Below are positions 62,578 through 64,000 of a DNA stretch of 64,000 nt, piece after piece. The translations under genes were made by a program, and so were the position numbers. This DNA comes from Planctomycetota bacterium (GTDB lineage: Bacteria > Planctomycetota > UBA1135 > UBA2386). Under the pieces are notes generated by a model that saw only the letters and a program-made list of their open reading frames with translations, was not told the origin of the DNA and did no database searches. The first letter of the stretch is position 1, and the number at the start of each line of letters is the position of its first letter. Location: the NCBI GenBank assembly GCA_021776805.1, contig JAJFFD010000074.1, forward strand, positions 1 to 64,000. The letters run 5' to 3'.

Positions 62578-63837
62578 TCAACCTGCGCTGACTAGGGCTG
62601 TCAAGCTTGCCAGAAGCCTCTCGACCTCTTCGCTGGTGTTGTAGTGCAGAAGGCCGATTCTCAGCACTCCTTCAGGCTCTAGACCCAGGGCTTCACTCAG
62701 TGCCAGAGCATAGTTGTTCCCCTCCCAGGTAAAGACGCCGCGAGCTCCCAGAGCTTTGGCCATCGCCCCCGGGCTCAGCTTCTCATGGGTGCATGCAACT
62801 GTAGGCGTGCGCTCCTGGATCCTCGAGCTCGTATCGATTCCCCAGATCCGCATGCCCGGGATCTTGGCGAGACCCTCGAGCAGATGAGCGCAGAGGCGGT
62901 TCTCGTACTCTTCGATGAACCCATAGGCAGCTTGCAAGGCAAGGCGTCGATTGCCCTCGTCGCCACCGATTTCGCGACCCAGGTCGGCCAGGTAGTTAAC
63001 CGCAGCCAGAGTGCCAGCGATGCCCTCGTGATTCTGAGTGCCGTGCATCCAGCGATCCGGCAGCCGATCCTTCACTGGACGGAGCTTCGGACTCGGCAGC
63101 TGTTCGAGCAGCTCGGCTCGACCCCAGAGAATGCCAACATGTGGCCCGAAGAACTTGTATGCAGAGCAGGCCAGGTAGTCGCAGCCCCAGGCCTGCACAT
63201 CAATCGCACGGTGGGGCGCGTAGTGCACCGCATCGACGAAGACCTGGGCGCCATGGGCATGGGCCAGATCCACCATTCTGCGAATGGGATTGATGCTGCC
63301 GACCAAATTGGAAGCGGCACCGAAGGCCACTAGCCGGGTTTTCTCGTTCAGGAGCTTCTCGAACTCTTCTAAATCCAGGCTGCAGTCATCGGGCTGCAGG
63401 GCTAGCTGATGAACCCGGACCCCAGCGTCCTCAGCGGCAATCGTCCATGGGGTGATATTCGCGTCGTGATCCAATTCCGTAACGATGATCTCGTCTCCCG
63501 CCTGCCAACATCGACTCAACTGACGGCTGAGGGTCATCGTGAGGCTGGTCATGTTGGCACCGAAAACGATCTCCTCGGGCTGTGGAGCATTGAGAAAATC
63601 TGCCAGGGCTTGCCCAGCTTCGGTCATCAAAGCGTCCGAGCGAGCAGAGGTTAGGAATGCCCCGTCGAGGTTCGCATTCGCGCTGCATAGGTATTCTGCC
63701 ATGGCCTCGATCACCACCGACGGCACCTGACTCCCAGCTGGCCCATCCAGGAAGGCGGCGGGTCGCCCCTCAACCTGCAACTGCAAGGCTGGAAAGCGAT
63801 CTCGAATCGTCTGAATCCGCGAATGCTGATCGATCAT
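62578..63837 (-). CDS. cysteine desulfurase-like class V aminotransferase family protein
   Basis: The 419-residue PLP enzyme of fold type I carries the PLP Lys228 in CSAYKFFGPHVG; VDAVHYAPHRAIDV holds the pyridine-N Asp, and ELDHDANITPW the ring-stacking His. It belongs to the branch often named cysteine-desulfurase-like (a SufS/NifS relative), which lacks proof of desulfurase activity; a mobile-loop Cys is not obvious. It could also be a selenocysteine-lyase-like or kynureninase-like enzyme. It is convergent with the CotH gene (2-base gap) and divergent from the zinc-ribbon gene. Confidence 0.85.
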   Translation of the reverse strand: MIDQHSRIQTIRDRFPALQLQVEGRPAAFLDGPAGSQVPSVVIEAMAEYLCSANANLDGAFLTSARSDALMTEAGQALADFLNAPQPEEIVFGANMTSLTMTLSRQLSRCWQAGDEIIVTELDHDANITPWTIAAEDAGVRVHQLALQPDDCSLDLEEFEKLLNEKTRLVAFGAASNLVGSINPIRRMVDLAHAHGAQVFVDAVHYAPHRAIDVQAWGCDYLACSAYKFFGPHVGILWGRAELLEQLPSPKLRPVKDRLPDRWMHGTQNHEGIAGTLAAVNYLADLGREIGGDEGNRRLALQAAYGFIEEYENRLCAHLLEGLAKIPGMRIWGIDTSSRIQERTPTVACTHEKLSPGAMAKALGARGVFTWEGNNYALALSEALGLEPEGVLRIGLLHYNTSEEVERLLASLTALVSAG

Positions 63838-63959
63838 GAGGGCAAGATGGCAAGGGGATGCCAGAACATCAAGGCCTCACAGGAGCGGAGGATTGGCTAA
63901 GAAGCACGGAATGTTGGAATTTTGCGGAGAGAAGGCAATAACGGTGACTCTAGATCACC

Positions 63960-64000
63960 ATGCAATGCCCCGTCTGTAAGCAGGATCAGATCATTGTCGA
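63960..64000 (+). CDS. start of a zinc-ribbon (TFIIB-type) protein, cut by window edge
   Basis: Only 13 codons are visible: MQCPVCKQDQIIV. The CPxCK-x(4)-IIV pattern right at the N-terminus matches small bacterial zinc-ribbon proteins of the zf-TFIIB family, which continue with a second Cys pair. A short inverted repeat (GGTGA...TCACC, 63943-63959) directly precedes the ATG. The call rests on a very short stretch and is tentative. Confidence 0.45.
   Translation, partial: MQCPVCKQDQIIV

Noticed and set aside
63943-63959. Short palindrome before the zinc-ribbon gene as an operator
   Set aside because: Only 5 pairs with a 7-base centre, and no recognised regulator or repeat elsewhere; noted in the gene entry only.
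1-64000. CRISPR arrays, insertion sequences, rRNA and tRNA genes (including tRNA-Sec)
   Set aside because: No direct-repeat array, transposase, terminal inverted repeats, rRNA-like stretch or tRNA cloverleaf was seen on reading both strands; a tRNA search program could still find one missed by eye.

Overview
This is a 64 kb stretch of bacterial chromosome with high GC and very dense coding: 46 genes can be supported, two of them cut by the window edges. Most intergenic gaps are under 250 bases. I saw no rRNA, tRNA, insertion sequence, phage gene or CRISPR array. Several features suggest a marine or environmental member of Planctomycetota or a neighbouring lineage. Many exported proteins have signal peptides ending in Ala-Gln (for example LLAQ, LSAQ). 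There are many exported peptidases and TolB-like propellers, a sigma factor fused to a membrane/extracytoplasmic tail, a very long VIT/VWA protein and CotH-like proteins. The lineage is an inference from gene content, not a placement.

Layout. 1-6024 (minus): a truncated exported propeller protein, a tricorn-type S41 protease with Gly/Arg-rich linkers, and a GT-C membrane glycosyltransferase. 6228-9206 (plus): a thioredoxin-fold/TPR protein and a gamma-glutamyltransferase. 9228-14415 (minus): M61-like protein, esterase, alpha/beta hydrolase and VOC protein, closely spaced. 14636-16509 (plus): two overlapping membrane-protein genes. 16499-19072 (minus): an ECF-type sigma factor fused to membrane helices and repeated carboxypeptidase-regulatory-like domains. 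19283-24479: an orphan FlhG/MinD ATPase, an S9 peptidase lipoprotein, a GT9 glycosyltransferase and a di-haem cytochrome c peroxidase.

24550-27029 is the highlight: two tandem, paralogous, exported thioredoxin-fold proteins. In each, an in-frame UGA sits exactly where the first Cys of the WCxxC motif should be (W-U-P-P-C). Each UGA is followed at the same distance by an identical perfect hairpin with a GGUC loop, as expected for a bacterial SECIS. I read both as selenoproteins. A gene caller that stops at UGA would split each in two and lose the active site.

27139-34830 (mostly plus): MFS transporter, lipoprotein hydrolase, GT2, small membrane protein, then an sdh/frd operon (membrane anchor, flavoprotein, Fe-S subunit) with a translationally coupled TPR protein. 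34833-48424: propeller lipoprotein, M20D amidohydrolase, two exported proteins of unknown function, and a single 2821-residue VIT/VWA/repeat protein. 48751-51097: a feoA-feoB-FeoB-associated iron uptake operon behind a plausible Fur-type operator. 51137-64000: serine beta-lactamase-like hydrolase, HD protein, a cupin/SDR/PLP-enzyme operon, an amidohydrolase plus arginase-family pair, another amidohydrolase, a TPR plus CotH pair, a cysteine-desulfurase-like enzyme, and the start of a zinc-ribbon protein.

The overall theme is a heterotroph with a large exported hydrolase and peptidase repertoire, envelope redox proteins that use selenium, aerobic respiration and ferrous iron uptake.
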